Below are positions 26,422 to 34,797 of a DNA stretch of 45,957 bases, in pieces. Position numbers and translations under genes: made by a program. Location of the stretch: assembly GCA_023954795.1 (NCBI GenBank), contig JAGSHA010000002.1, forward strand, positions 1 through 45,957. The letters run 5' to 3'. The stretch is from Oceanospirillaceae bacterium. GTDB taxonomy: Bacteria > Pseudomonadota > Gammaproteobacteria > Pseudomonadales > Balneatricaceae. The notes under the pieces are model-generated. The model had not been told where the DNA came from and did no database searches. It saw only the letters and a list, made by a program, of their open reading frames with translations. The stretch's first letter is position 1. The number at the start of each line of letters is the position of its first letter.

Positions 26422-27252
26422 ATGCACAGGCACACTAAACCCGGTATTCAGAAAGAATACCGGGGACTCAGTCGGCGTACCTTGTCTCTGTTGCAGGTTT
26501 CAGAGGGCATGAACGTCGACTTTAAACGCGATGTCAGTGGCATAAAAAGCCGTGATCTTGTGGCCTTTGCCAATACGCCGCTGGGCGGCACTATTCTGGT
26601 CGGTGTAGACGAATATACTGACGTGGAAGGTGTTCAGCGTGGCGAGGTTGTGGGTTGTGAGGTCGATGACAATGCGCGACTGGTTATTGTAAACAAAGCA
26701 ACCGACTGCTTTCCGACGGTAGAGTTGGGTATTTTCGTGGAGAATATTGCCCGAAAACCGATTCTGCGTATCGAAATCCCCCCCGGACATTACAAGCCCT
26801 ACTGCACCCAGAGGGGCGAATACTGTATTCGCTCAGATGCGCGTGTGCGTGCATTATTCCCCGATGAATTGCTGGCGATCTTTATGGATCGTGAAGGTGA
26901 ACAGTTTATCTCCCGCTTTCATGATGCCGTACATCAACTGGAACAGCAGGTTGGCTCTATCCGTCATGTGTTAAGTGCAGGTATGCTGGATGTCAGTGAC
27001 CATATTCATGATCTGGATGACCAGCTGCGCAGGACACTGAATCGTATTGGTCGTTTAACTGACAGCAATAAGAAGCGCTCGCGGGATCTGTTACAGGTAT
27101 TGAAAGAAAGTCGCGACAGTCTGATGACACTGGAGCAGCTGATACTCTCGGGTAAAGCCAACGGAGAGCGTTTGGATATGCTTGAGGAGATTCATAGTAA
27201 CCTTGGTATGCTGGTTGATAATCTTGATATAGAAAACAACGAGGATACTTGA
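26422..27252 (+). CDS. AlbA_2 (Schlafen-like) domain protein with coiled-coil tail
   Basis: A 276-residue protein. The AlbA_2 domain spans about 22-150: SEGMNVDFKRD, DLVAFANTPLGGTILVGVDE, then IPPGHYKPYC and YCIRSDARVRALFPDEL. This fold binds nucleic acid and is shared with Schlafen proteins and several bacterial defence and regulatory proteins. The C-terminal half (about 155-270) is helical and coiled-coil-like, with no recognisable enzyme domain, so it probably oligomerises. Excellent ribosome site AGGAGG. The HAD gene starts one base after its stop. Role unknown. Confidence 0.82.
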   Translation: MHRHTKPGIQKEYRGLSRRTLSLLQVSEGMNVDFKRDVSGIKSRDLVAFANTPLGGTILVGVDEYTDVEGVQRGEVVGCEVDDNARLVIVNKATDCFPTVELGIFVENIARKPILRIEIPPGHYKPYCTQRGEYCIRSDARVRALFPDELLAIFMDREGEQFISRFHDAVHQLEQQVGSIRHVLSAGMLDVSDHIHDLDDQLRRTLNRIGRLTDSNKKRSRDLLQVLKESRDSLMTLEQLILSGKANGERLDMLEEIHSNLGMLVDNLDIENNEDT

Positions 27253-27253
27253 C

Positions 27254-27853
27254 GTGTTATCACTGTCAGATCGCAGGGCCTGGATCTTTGATCTTGATGG
27301 CACCCTGACGCAACCGGTACATGATTTTCTACATATCAGACAGGAGCTGGGTATCGCGCCAGATCAGGATATTCTGGCGACCATTGCAGCCTGTCCATCC
27401 TCTGAGCGAGAGGAGATGATGGTGCGGCTGGATGAGCTTGAGCATCTCTATGCCGCCCGGGCAAAGCCAGCCCCTGGTGTTCTTGAATTGCTGGAGTTTT
27501 TGGCGGTTAATCAGTGTAATTTAGGCATTCTTACGCGTAATACTCAGAGTATTGCCATTGCATCATTGGCGGCGATTGGGGCGGAACATTTTTTTAATCA
27601 TGACCGGATTATCGGACGTGATGAAGCACGACCAAAACCCGATACGCAGGGTATTAGGTTGCTATTGAATCGCTGGCAACGAATGCCGGATGAAGCTGTG
27701 ATGGTTGGTGATTTTCGCTATGATCTGGAAACGGGTCGTGCGGCCGGCACGTTTACCATTCATGTTGATGATCGTGATCGTCACTGGCCAGAACTTACCG
27801 ATCTGCGTGTACCGTCCCTTCAGGCACTGACTCACCATCTGAAAAACGCTTAG
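27254..27853 (+). CDS. HAD-IA family phosphatase
   Basis: A 199-residue haloacid dehalogenase-like hydrolase. Motif I DLDGT with both aspartates at about 13-15, motif II ILTRNT, motif III lysine in ARPKPD, and motif IV GDFRYDLETGRAAG. A helical cap is inserted after motif I. It resembles phosphoglycolate phosphatase-type enzymes but the substrate is open. GTG start at 27254, one base after the AlbA_2 stop: likely co-translated. Confidence 0.87.
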   Translation: MLSLSDRRAWIFDLDGTLTQPVHDFLHIRQELGIAPDQDILATIAACPSSEREEMMVRLDELEHLYAARAKPAPGVLELLEFLAVNQCNLGILTRNTQSIAIASLAAIGAEHFFNHDRIIGRDEARPKPDTQGIRLLLNRWQRMPDEAVMVGDFRYDLETGRAAGTFTIHVDDRDRHWPELTDLRVPSLQALTHHLKNA

Positions 27854-28086
27854 ATCGAGGCTTTGGGAATATTTCCCGGTTCTCAATTCCTATTTTCCCA
27901 GAATTTTTACCTCCTATCGTATACGTGTGCTTTGGTATTGATGCTAAAGCGTCATTCATATACTGCTGACCGTAGAAATGTTAACCGGCGGCGTCTTCGG
28001 CAAACTTATTTCATGACATTTTTATTGCAGCTGTGTCCGATCCGTTGCAATCAGAGTTAAAACAATAAGAGCCGGAGAACGCTTCT

Positions 28087-30375
28087 ATGAAACGCACACT
28101 TTTGGTGGTGCCAGTACTGAGCATACTGACTGCACTCAATGCCCATGCCGCAGTGACTGAGCTGGAGGGTGTCACTGTTGTCGGTCAGACACCAATACAT
28201 GGTACAGGGATTGAGAAAAGCAAACTGGCAGCCTCCGTGCAAAGCGCCAATTCTGATGCAATTCAGCAGAGCCAGTCACGCAGCCTAAGTGACTACATGC
28301 GTCTTAACTTTAGTGGCATTTCCATTAATGAAGCGCAGAACAATCCTTATCAGCCAGACGTTCAATACCGTGGTTTCACAGCATCCCCTCTGTTGGGCTT
28401 GCCACAAGGTATGTCGGTATACGTCAACGGTATCCGCTTTAACGAGCCGTTTGGTGATACGGTGAACTGGGATCTGTTGCCGCAAGGTGCGATTGATTCC
28501 GTCAATCTCTTTGCTGGTTCTAACCCTGTATTTGGTCAGAACACCTTAGGTGGTGCGCTCTCTTTACGCCTTAAAAATGGCTTTGATCATCAAGGTAACG
28601 AAGTGGAGGCGTTGGTCAGTGAGCATGGACGCCGTAACGTGCAGTTCAGCAGCGCGGGCAATGACGGTCGTTTCGGTTACTTCGTGATTGGTAATTATGA
28701 TGAAGAAGATGGCTGGCGTGATTTTTCTCCGTCTGATGTGAGGCAGCTGTTGTCTACACTGAGCTGGCGTGGGGAGGACAGCAGCCTGGATCTGACATTG
28801 GCGGCGAATGACAACAAGCTCCTGGGTAACGGTGCTTCTCCAATCGACCTGTTAGATCAGTTTGGTCGTGAGCAAGTGTTTACCCATCCCGATCAGACCG
28901 AAACAAAGCTGAAACTGCTCGCGCTGAGTGGTGACCGATGGCTGGATGATAATACTCAGTTGGCCGGAAATCTTTATTACCGTAAAAACGAAGTCGCGAC
29001 CTTTAACGGGGATGATACTGACTTTGAAGCCTGTGAAGATGCAGCTAATGCAGGATTCCTCTGTGAGGAAGACGGTGCTGAAGAAGAGATCGTTGAAGAT
29101 CTGAATGGCAACAATGTCACCGCAACGATCAATGGTGAGGGGCCTGAAGCCACGAATAACCGCAGCAATACCGATACGGATGCCTTTGGTGGTGCGTTGC
29201 AGTTAGCGCTGGAAAATGAGCTTGCCGGTTTAGACAATCAGCTGATTGTGGGTTTCAGCTACGACAGTGCCCAATCTGATTTCGCTGCGGATACCGAACT
29301 GGCTGAGCTGACCAATACCCGAGGGACTGAAGGACTGGGTGTATACGTTGATGAGGCGCGGGTGCGTCTGCACTCCGAAGTTGAGCATTACGGTCTGTTT
29401 CTGACGGATACGGTTGATCTGACCGATCGCCTCTCTGCCACGCTATCGGGTCGTTACAATTACAGCCGTATCGTGATGGAGGATAACTACGGTACTGAGC
29501 TGAACGGTGTACATAGCTTCAGCCGCTTCAATCCTGCGGCGGGTTTGGCGTATGCGCTGGACGACGGCATGAGCGTTTATGGTAGCTATTCTGAAAGTTC
29601 ACGTGCACCCACGCCGGTAGAGTTGAGCTGTGCTGACCCGGATGATCCATGTAAGCTGCCAAATGCCTTTATTTCTGATCCACCGCTGTACCAAGTGGTC
29701 GCTAAGAGCTATGAAATGGGTATTCGTGGAGAGTCGTCCGACCTGAACTGGAATCTGGGGCTGTTTCACACCACCAACCATGACGATATCTTGTTCATTA
29801 ACGGCGGCTCTCTGACCAGCGAGGGCTACTTTGACAATGTAGGACGTACCCGTCGTCAGGGGATCGAAGCAGCGTTTGCCAAATCGATGGGAGATTGGCA
29901 GTTTAGCGGTAGCTATACCTATTTAGATGCGACTTTCCAAACAGGATTTATCGCCAATAGCCCGAACAATCCGCAGGCTAATGCGAATGGTCAGATTGCA
30001 GTCGAGAAGGGTGATCGTATTCCAAGTTTGCCTCGTCACAACATCAAACTGGCGGCAGACTGGAACGCTACTCAGGCACTGGCGCTCGGTATGGATGTTC
30101 AGTTCAACAGCAGCCAATACTATCGCGGTGACGAAGCCAACCTGAACGAACAAGTGGATGGCTATACGTTGGCAAATCTGCGGGCAACGTATAAGGCGAA
30201 TCCATCGGTTGAGTTGTTTGCACGGCTTGAGAACGTATTTGATAGTGAATACGAGACCTTCGGTGTGTACGGTGAATCGGATGAGGTGTTGGGCGCTCAA
30301 GGGATCGATGATGACCGCTTCGTTGCACCAGGCAAACCGCGCACCGCCACCGTTGGCATTCGCGCCCGGTTCTGA
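28087..30375 (+). CDS. TonB-dependent outer-membrane receptor
   Basis: A 762-residue receptor for active uptake of a scarce ligand. Signal peptide 1-21 (cut after NAHA), TonB box-like ELEGVTVVG (24-32), plug domain about 45-155, beta barrel to the C-terminal phenylalanine (GIRARF). Two acidic extracellular-type loops have paired cysteines (FEACEDAANAGFLCEEDG; CADPDDPC). I cannot name the ligand. The tonB gene follows 36 bases later. A weak palindrome (TGATGC-TAAA-GCGTCA) lies in the upstream region 27854-28086, but I see no clear Fur box. Confidence 0.92.
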   Translation: MKRTLLVVPVLSILTALNAHAAVTELEGVTVVGQTPIHGTGIEKSKLAASVQSANSDAIQQSQSRSLSDYMRLNFSGISINEAQNNPYQPDVQYRGFTASPLLGLPQGMSVYVNGIRFNEPFGDTVNWDLLPQGAIDSVNLFAGSNPVFGQNTLGGALSLRLKNGFDHQGNEVEALVSEHGRRNVQFSSAGNDGRFGYFVIGNYDEEDGWRDFSPSDVRQLLSTLSWRGEDSSLDLTLAANDNKLLGNGASPIDLLDQFGREQVFTHPDQTETKLKLLALSGDRWLDDNTQLAGNLYYRKNEVATFNGDDTDFEACEDAANAGFLCEEDGAEEEIVEDLNGNNVTATINGEGPEATNNRSNTDTDAFGGALQLALENELAGLDNQLIVGFSYDSAQSDFAADTELAELTNTRGTEGLGVYVDEARVRLHSEVEHYGLFLTDTVDLTDRLSATLSGRYNYSRIVMEDNYGTELNGVHSFSRFNPAAGLAYALDDGMSVYGSYSESSRAPTPVELSCADPDDPCKLPNAFISDPPLYQVVAKSYEMGIRGESSDLNWNLGLFHTTNHDDILFINGGSLTSEGYFDNVGRTRRQGIEAAFAKSMGDWQFSGSYTYLDATFQTGFIANSPNNPQANANGQIAVEKGDRIPSLPRHNIKLAADWNATQALALGMDVQFNSSQYYRGDEANLNEQVDGYTLANLRATYKANPSVELFARLENVFDSEYETFGVYGESDEVLGAQGIDDDRFVAPGKPRTATVGIRARF

Positions 30376-30411
30376 CTGGTGTCAGCCCTTCGATAAAGGG
30401 CTCGTATCCCG

Positions 30412-31299
30412 ATGTTACCGTATGATTCTGTAAGGCCGCTTTGCGCTGCGGCTTCATTCTCTATTCTGGCCCACCTGAGCTTTGCGCTGGGGTGGGCCAG
30501 CTCGTCTCCGGAACTCTCAGTAGGAGAGGTTTCCACTGGGCAGCCTGCTACACGGGTTGTACATCAAGTGATGTTAGCTTCTGGCCCTCAATTCCAACAA
30601 GACCAGCCAGCGACGGAAGTGATTCCTGAGATCGATATCTCACCCGCCCCTGATCCTACAACACAACCCCACGAAAAAAAGAAGCTTGAAGCGGAACCGA
30701 AAGCGGATGTCAGTCTCAAGCAGGATGTGCCGTCTTCGGAGATTGCCACCAAGGAAAGTGTTCAGCAAGCTCTGCCAAAGCCAAAGCCAAAGCCAAAGCC
30801 AAAGCCAAAGCCAAAGCCAAAGCCAAAGCCAAAGCCAAAGCCAAAGCCAAAGCCAAAGCCAAAGCCAAAGCCAATTAAGTCGTTGAAACCGGTTGAGAAA
30901 GTCGTCTCAGAGCAGGGAGAGGCCTCTCGTCATACGGTTGATCCCATCGAAGCCTCGCCAGTATCAGCTTCGCGCTCTATTGTCGCGGAGCACGGTGTGG
31001 GAGAGCCAGACGCTGACCCGGTTCGAGTGGTCAAAGCGAAGTATCGAGAGGTGCCTCGGCCTCCAAAGTATCCGCGTAAAGCCAAGCGTAAGAAACAGCA
31101 GGGGGAAGTGTTGCTGCATGCTTTAGTTGATCCCCGTGGTGTGACGCTGGAAATAAAAGTTGTACACGGTAGTGGATTTGAACTGCTCGATAAAGCCGCA
31201 TTAAAAGCGGCAAAGCGCTGGTTATTCGAACCTGCGAAGGAAGGTGGTGTGGCTATAGAATCCTGGGTCTCGATTCCGGTTACATTTAAACTGAACTGA
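30412..31299 (+). CDS. tonB: TonB energy-transducing protein with very long Pro-Lys repeat
   Basis: A 295-residue TonB. Membrane helix about 8-28, a periplasmic linker with acidic and lysine-rich parts, a (PK)16 stretch, and a standard C-terminal TonB domain (about 215-295: PPKYPRKAKRKKQQGEVLLH through AAKRWLFEPA). It transmits proton-motive force from ExbBD to the receptor. No exbB/exbD is in the window. Paired with the receptor just upstream, so it is probably dedicated to it. The PK stretch is coded by a perfect hexanucleotide repeat. Confidence 0.92.
   Translation: MLPYDSVRPLCAAASFSILAHLSFALGWASSSPELSVGEVSTGQPATRVVHQVMLASGPQFQQDQPATEVIPEIDISPAPDPTTQPHEKKKLEAEPKADVSLKQDVPSSEIATKESVQQALPKPKPKPKPKPKPKPKPKPKPKPKPKPKPKPKPIKSLKPVEKVVSEQGEASRHTVDPIEASPVSASRSIVAEHGVGEPDADPVRVVKAKYREVPRPPKYPRKAKRKKQQGEVLLHALVDPRGVTLEIKVVHGSGFELLDKAALKAAKRWLFEPAKEGGVAIESWVSIPVTFKLN
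30775..30870 (+). repeat. CCAAAG hexanucleotide tandem repeat (16 perfect copies)
   Basis: Sixteen identical CCAAAG units, coding Pro-Lys, run without a single mismatch, followed by a partial unit. Because the unit is six bases, slippage changes length in frame and would alter TonB reach rather than break it. Confidence 0.98.
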
Positions 31300-31643
31300 G
31301 CAGGGGGTAAAATCAGTTTAGTGTTCCTGTGATTCTGGCGGACTGTTGTGCAAAGTAACATCAAGTATTGATCAAAAAACATTCACATTGTTAATCAATG
31401 TGTTAGCCAAAAAATAGAATTTTTTCACATTTTTTCGGAACTAATTGCATTTAGCAGGTACTAACCAAACAGTGAATTTGACTTTCCTTTGCCCGGCACC
31501 CCCTTCAGCTGGGTAAATTGTGCGGACCAGTTTGTCCGCACTGTGTTCTAAACCGTCGATTTGGCCCGCCTTGTGCGGGCATTTTTCTGCCTGAAATTCC
31601 GCCTACACTATAAGACAGACAAGTCATAAGAGATGAATAGTGT
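31300..31643 (+). other. Gap after tonB with two consecutive hairpins
   Basis: The left part is AT-rich with a short dyad (CACATTG/CAATGTG near 31385-31403). The right part has hairpin GTGCGGAC-CAGTTT-GTCCGCAC (31520-31541) and a terminator at 31564-31586. It may be the tonB 3' region or encode a small RNA ending at the terminator. No gene seen. Confidence 0.45.
31564..31586 (+). terminator. Rho-independent terminator
   Basis: GCCCGC pairs with GCGGGC around CTTGT and is followed by ATTTTTC. Rightward orientation, about 265 bases after the tonB stop. Confidence 0.8.
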
Positions 31644-32429
31644 GTGATCAAAGCGGTACTCATTGATCTTGATGGTGTCATTTATCAGGCAGATCAACCA
31701 ATTCCAGACGCTCAACGTACGCTCGACTGGCTCAATGCCCGGAGAATCCCGTACCTGTTTGTTACAAATACGACTTCGCGCCCGAGGGACGCCGTTGTTG
31801 AGAAACTGCGTCTTATGGGTATTCAGGTCAAACCTCAGCATATTCTTACACCAGCTGTTGCCGTATCCGGTTGGCTTAATGCTCAGAGGGCCGTAACGAT
31901 CGCCTCATTTTTACCAAAAGCCACCCAGAAAGACCTGAGCCAGTTTACCCAATTGACAGATACAGACGATGTGAGTGTTTCTGCGGTCATTGTCGGGGAC
32001 CTGGCGCAGGATTGGAGCTTTGCGGAATTGAATCGAGCCTTTCGGCTGTTGATGTCCAACCCAGGTTGCCCGTTGCTTGCGTTAGGGCTGAGTCGTTACT
32101 GGCGTTCTGCACAGGGCTTACAGTTGGATGTAGGACCTTTTGTTAAAGCATTGGAGTTTGCGACGGGGCGCACCGCGATTGTTTTCGGAAAGCCTTCCCG
32201 TGACTTTTTCCAACAGGCGTTGACTATGCTCGATGCTAAAGCCAGTGAGACTCTGATGATCGGAGATGATATTCACGGTGATGTGGGGGGCGCTCAGTCG
32301 GCAGGTCTGAAAGCCGCGCTAGTGAAAACAGGCAAGTTCCAGCAGACGGATCTCTCCGGTGATATAGTGCCGGACGGGATTTTGACGTCGTTTGCAGAGC
32401 TGCCGGCGTACTGGAAATCATTGGAATGA
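31644..32429 (+). CDS. HAD-IIA family hydrolase (HDHD2/LHPP-like)
   Basis: A 261-residue phosphatase-like protein. Motif I DLDGV (D8, D10), motif II VTNTTSRP, motif III lysine in FGKPSRDFF, and motif IV GDDIHGDVGGAQ. The C2-type cap lies in the middle. It is similar to the NagD/LHPP branch, which acts on small phosphates or phospho-amino acids; the substrate is unknown. GTG start at 31644. The next gene begins 21 bases later. Confidence 0.86.
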   Translation: MIKAVLIDLDGVIYQADQPIPDAQRTLDWLNARRIPYLFVTNTTSRPRDAVVEKLRLMGIQVKPQHILTPAVAVSGWLNAQRAVTIASFLPKATQKDLSQFTQLTDTDDVSVSAVIVGDLAQDWSFAELNRAFRLLMSNPGCPLLALGLSRYWRSAQGLQLDVGPFVKALEFATGRTAIVFGKPSRDFFQQALTMLDAKASETLMIGDDIHGDVGGAQSAGLKAALVKTGKFQQTDLSGDIVPDGILTSFAELPAYWKSLE

Positions 32430-32450
32430 TCTGAAACTGGAGTAGCCCTG

Positions 32451-33044
32451 ATGCTGAACTTTTCTGAAGCCTGTGAGCGTAACAAAGACGTTATCCTGCC
32501 TATGCTACAACGCTATCTTGAGAGCCATCGCTGTATTCTGGAGGTTGGGAGCGGATCAGGTCAGCACGCACTGTATTTTTCTCAAGCGATGTCATCCCTG
32601 AAATGGTTGCCGAGTGACCTGTCCTTTAATCTTCCCGCGTTGCAGGAGAATCTGCAGAATTCGCCGTGTGAGAATATCCTTCCACCGTTGGCTCTGGATG
32701 TCAGTGTTCAGCCTTGGCAGATCCCCCATCAGCCAGATGCAATCTTTACCGCGAATACTCTGCATATTATGGATGAAAACTCGGTCCAGGCATTTTTTGA
32801 AGGTGCTGGGGAGTTGTTGACGTGTGGAGGTAAGGTGTGTGTCTATGGACCCTTTAGATATAACGGTGAATACACCAGCGCCAGCAATGCTAATTTTGAT
32901 CTCTGGTTGAAAGATCGTGATCCGCGCAGTGGTATTCGGGACTTTGAGACGGTTGATGGCTGGGCACGAAACAACGGCATGCAGTTACATCAAGATCACG
33001 CGATGCCCGCAAATAATCAATTTGTTATCTGGGAAAAGAGCTAG
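32451..33044 (+). CDS. DUF938 SAM methyltransferase-like protein
   Basis: A 197-residue class I methyltransferase fold of family DUF938. SAM motif I LEVGSGSGQHALYFS (about 30-44); family features include a substrate-like WLPSDLS, FTANTLHIMDE and CVYGPFRYNGEYTSASNANFD. Function unknown. GGAG ribosome site. It is followed by an unusually long intergenic region. Confidence 0.87.
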   Translation: MLNFSEACERNKDVILPMLQRYLESHRCILEVGSGSGQHALYFSQAMSSLKWLPSDLSFNLPALQENLQNSPCENILPPLALDVSVQPWQIPHQPDAIFTANTLHIMDENSVQAFFEGAGELLTCGGKVCVYGPFRYNGEYTSASNANFDLWLKDRDPRSGIRDFETVDGWARNNGMQLHQDHAMPANNQFVIWEKS

Positions 33045-33182
33045 GCGTGTGCTGCTTCAGAGTGCACTCATCATCGGTGGCTGATCGATTGTTGTTCGCT
33101 AGGCGGCTTTGGCTAGGAAGCAGGGTAGCGGTATGTTTATTAGTGTATCTGGATGGTTTGTATAAGAGCCGAAAGTGTGGAA

Positions 33183-33210
33183 CTGATGCTGCCAGAGCAG
33201 GCAGCATCAG
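33183..33210. repeat. Perfect 11-bp inverted repeat
   Basis: CTGATGCTGCC (33183-33193) and GGCAGCATCAG (33200-33210) are exact complements around AGAGCA. Rightward it is followed by GGTAAAAAG and not a T-run, so it is not a classical terminator in either direction. Confidence 0.8.
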
Positions 33211-33270
33211 GGTAAAAAGTGATCATCCCTGATACCCTCGTAACGTTATTGCTATCACACAGGATCTTCA

Positions 33271-33510
33271 GTCTGACGACTTAGATGTAGACCACGGATG
33301 CTATATCGGCCCGACAACAAACTGTTTACCACAGACGACAACTATCTGTCCGACTACTCAGGAACAGTGCACAGACGACGGCTTAACTGTCTGACTACTT
33401 AGCGCTATTCCACAGACGACTACATACTGTCTGACTACTTAGGTGTTCAGTTACGGGTAACCGGAATACATCCGACTACTTAGGTTCTACATCACAGACT
33501 TTCGGATCCT
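33271..33510. repeat. Degenerate 20/40-bp tandem repeat array with hairpin potential
   Basis: Cut into 20-base rows from 33271, most rows begin with a GAC-N-AC core: GACGAC at 33275, GACAAC 33313, GACGAC 33334, GACTAC 33352, GACGAC 33374, GACTAC 33393, GACGAC 33415, GACTAC 33433, GACTAC 33474. Two half-units alternate, CACAGACGAC and CTGACTACTTAG, giving a 40-bp full period. In several units CAGAC can pair with the following GTCTG (33372-33376 with 33389-33393; 33412-33417 region with the GTCTG at 33429-33433), or ACAGA with TCTGT (33331-33349). About six full units, decaying at both ends. Confidence 0.75.
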
Positions 33511-34228
33511 GAGAAGAGCATTCCCCTCCCAGTATCCCCATCAACGTTACTAAACCATCCGATCACATCCTGACTGCATACCGACTACAAACTACCAGTA
33601 TCAGGAGACAGCAGAATCGTGATGGTTTGGCCATGGTTCCCATTTGACATCATCCGACAGCATAACTGGATACAAATGACTTCTGGAACAGGCGGACATT
33701 CTGTTTTAGATCTTATGTGCGATAAACATACAGTTGTTCGCTTTTGGATCAGGGTTGTCATCATACAGAAATTAATTGGAAAAACTACGGGGTAGATACG
33801 TAAATTTTTAGTGTTGTTTGAAAAAGGGGTGTTTCTATTGATTTCCCTCAATAAGACATTTGTGACTTGTTTATCATTTGTGTCGTAAAACTACATAACA
33901 TATGGGATATCAACGTGGATTGTATGGAAAGTCGAAGAAATCGTTTTGATATGTAGGCTTCATACATTGTTTTTGTGCGTTTATTCAAGTTAAGAATTGT
34001 TAAGTATCTAAGTTTTAAACGTTTGTTTAACTTCGGTAGGGGCTTAGTGCAAGTTATGCTTATAGGCTCATTCTGCATGCGAGTGCGATTTCGTCAGGTT
34101 TAAATGAGCGTTTCTAGCGCTTGGGGTCTAGTGCGATAAATCTGAACGAAAACGCCCCCCTTGCCTGTGAGAGTGACGGGAATGCGCAGAGATAGGAATG
34201 GGAGTGGAAAGCCAGCTGACGCGATCAG

Positions 34229-34756
34229 CTAGCGACGCAGACGCAAGGTATCGCCTTTCTGCACCATTTCCAGATGCTTCATAAAGCTCATGCCCAGCAA
34301 CACGGTATTACCTTCCATATACGGATTAATATGTGCCCGCATGTCGTTGAGTGTAATGCTTCCTAAAGAGACGCTGTCCAGACGAACGTTGTGCACGGTA
34401 ATGGAGCCATTTGCGGTGTTAACCATACTGCTGCCACGTTGCCGCAACTGCATTGTATCGGCCACCGATTTGGGAATGCTGATTGAGGTTGCGCCAGTAT
34501 CCAGCATAAAAATGACGGGTACATCGTTAATCAGACCCGGTGCGACATAGTGCCCATAAGCATTGCGCTTCAGAACGACCTCAGGTGAAGGTTGGCCTGT
34601 TGGATTGGCCAGATGAAGGTTGGGGTTGTGTTTCTTTTCCAGCAGACCACCAAAGTAGACAGTCAGACCGGCCAGCAAAATAATCCAGAAGCCATAGGTC
34701 ATAAGGCGGGCCATAAGACGGCGGTTGTGGTCGGGATCTTTCTGGACAACGGGCAT
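34229..34756 (-). CDS. Retroviral-type (clan AA) aspartic protease, membrane-anchored
   Basis: A 175-residue protein of the TIGR02281 type. A membrane helix at about 19-37, then a periplasmic pepsin-like half-domain with active site FMLDTGATSISIP (D86, T87, G88) and a later VLLGMSFMKHLE that forms the second strand of the fold. Like retroviral proteases it should act as a homodimer. Cellular substrate unknown. A gene for a two-REC protein lies just upstream in the same direction. Confidence 0.9.
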   Translation of the reverse strand: MPVVQKDPDHNRRLMARLMTYGFWIILLAGLTVYFGGLLEKKHNPNLHLANPTGQPSPEVVLKRNAYGHYVAPGLINDVPVIFMLDTGATSISIPKSVADTMQLRQRGSSMVNTANGSITVHNVRLDSVSLGSITLNDMRAHINPYMEGNTVLLGMSFMKHLEMVQKGDTLRLRR

Positions 34757-34797
34757 AAAAGCTATCTTTCTTAGGGACTCGCGACAGTGGTGATTCT

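Larger units (their letters stand above)
33045..34228. other. 1.2-kb convergent intergenic region, no recognisable gene
   Basis: This gap lies between two genes that point at each other (DUF938 rightward, aspartic protease leftward), so no promoter for either is needed here. It contains an 11-bp perfect inverted repeat (33183-33210), a 20/40-bp periodic repeat array (33271-33510), a mixed zone, and a distinctly AT-rich stretch (about 33770-34080). ORFs of up to 88 codons exist but have no ribosome sites or protein-like composition. Confidence 0.7.

Noticed and set aside
33271..33510. Repeat array as a CRISPR
   Set aside because: Repeats are ~10-12 bases and degenerate, spacers are not of uniform unique type, and no cas gene is near.
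33271..33510. Repeat array as CsrB/RsmZ-type sponge RNA or integron attC
   Set aside because: GGA motifs are few and not in every unit, so a CsrA sponge is not supported; no GTTRRRY / RYYYAAC core pairs and no integrase, so not attC.
33848..34078. 76-residue leftward ORF in the AT-rich gap
   Set aside because: No ribosome site, unusual composition and no recognisable motif; likely chance in AT-rich DNA.
33045..34228. Mobile element or prophage remnant in the long gap
   Set aside because: No transposase, integrase or phage protein fragments, and no direct-repeat target duplication seen at the edges.
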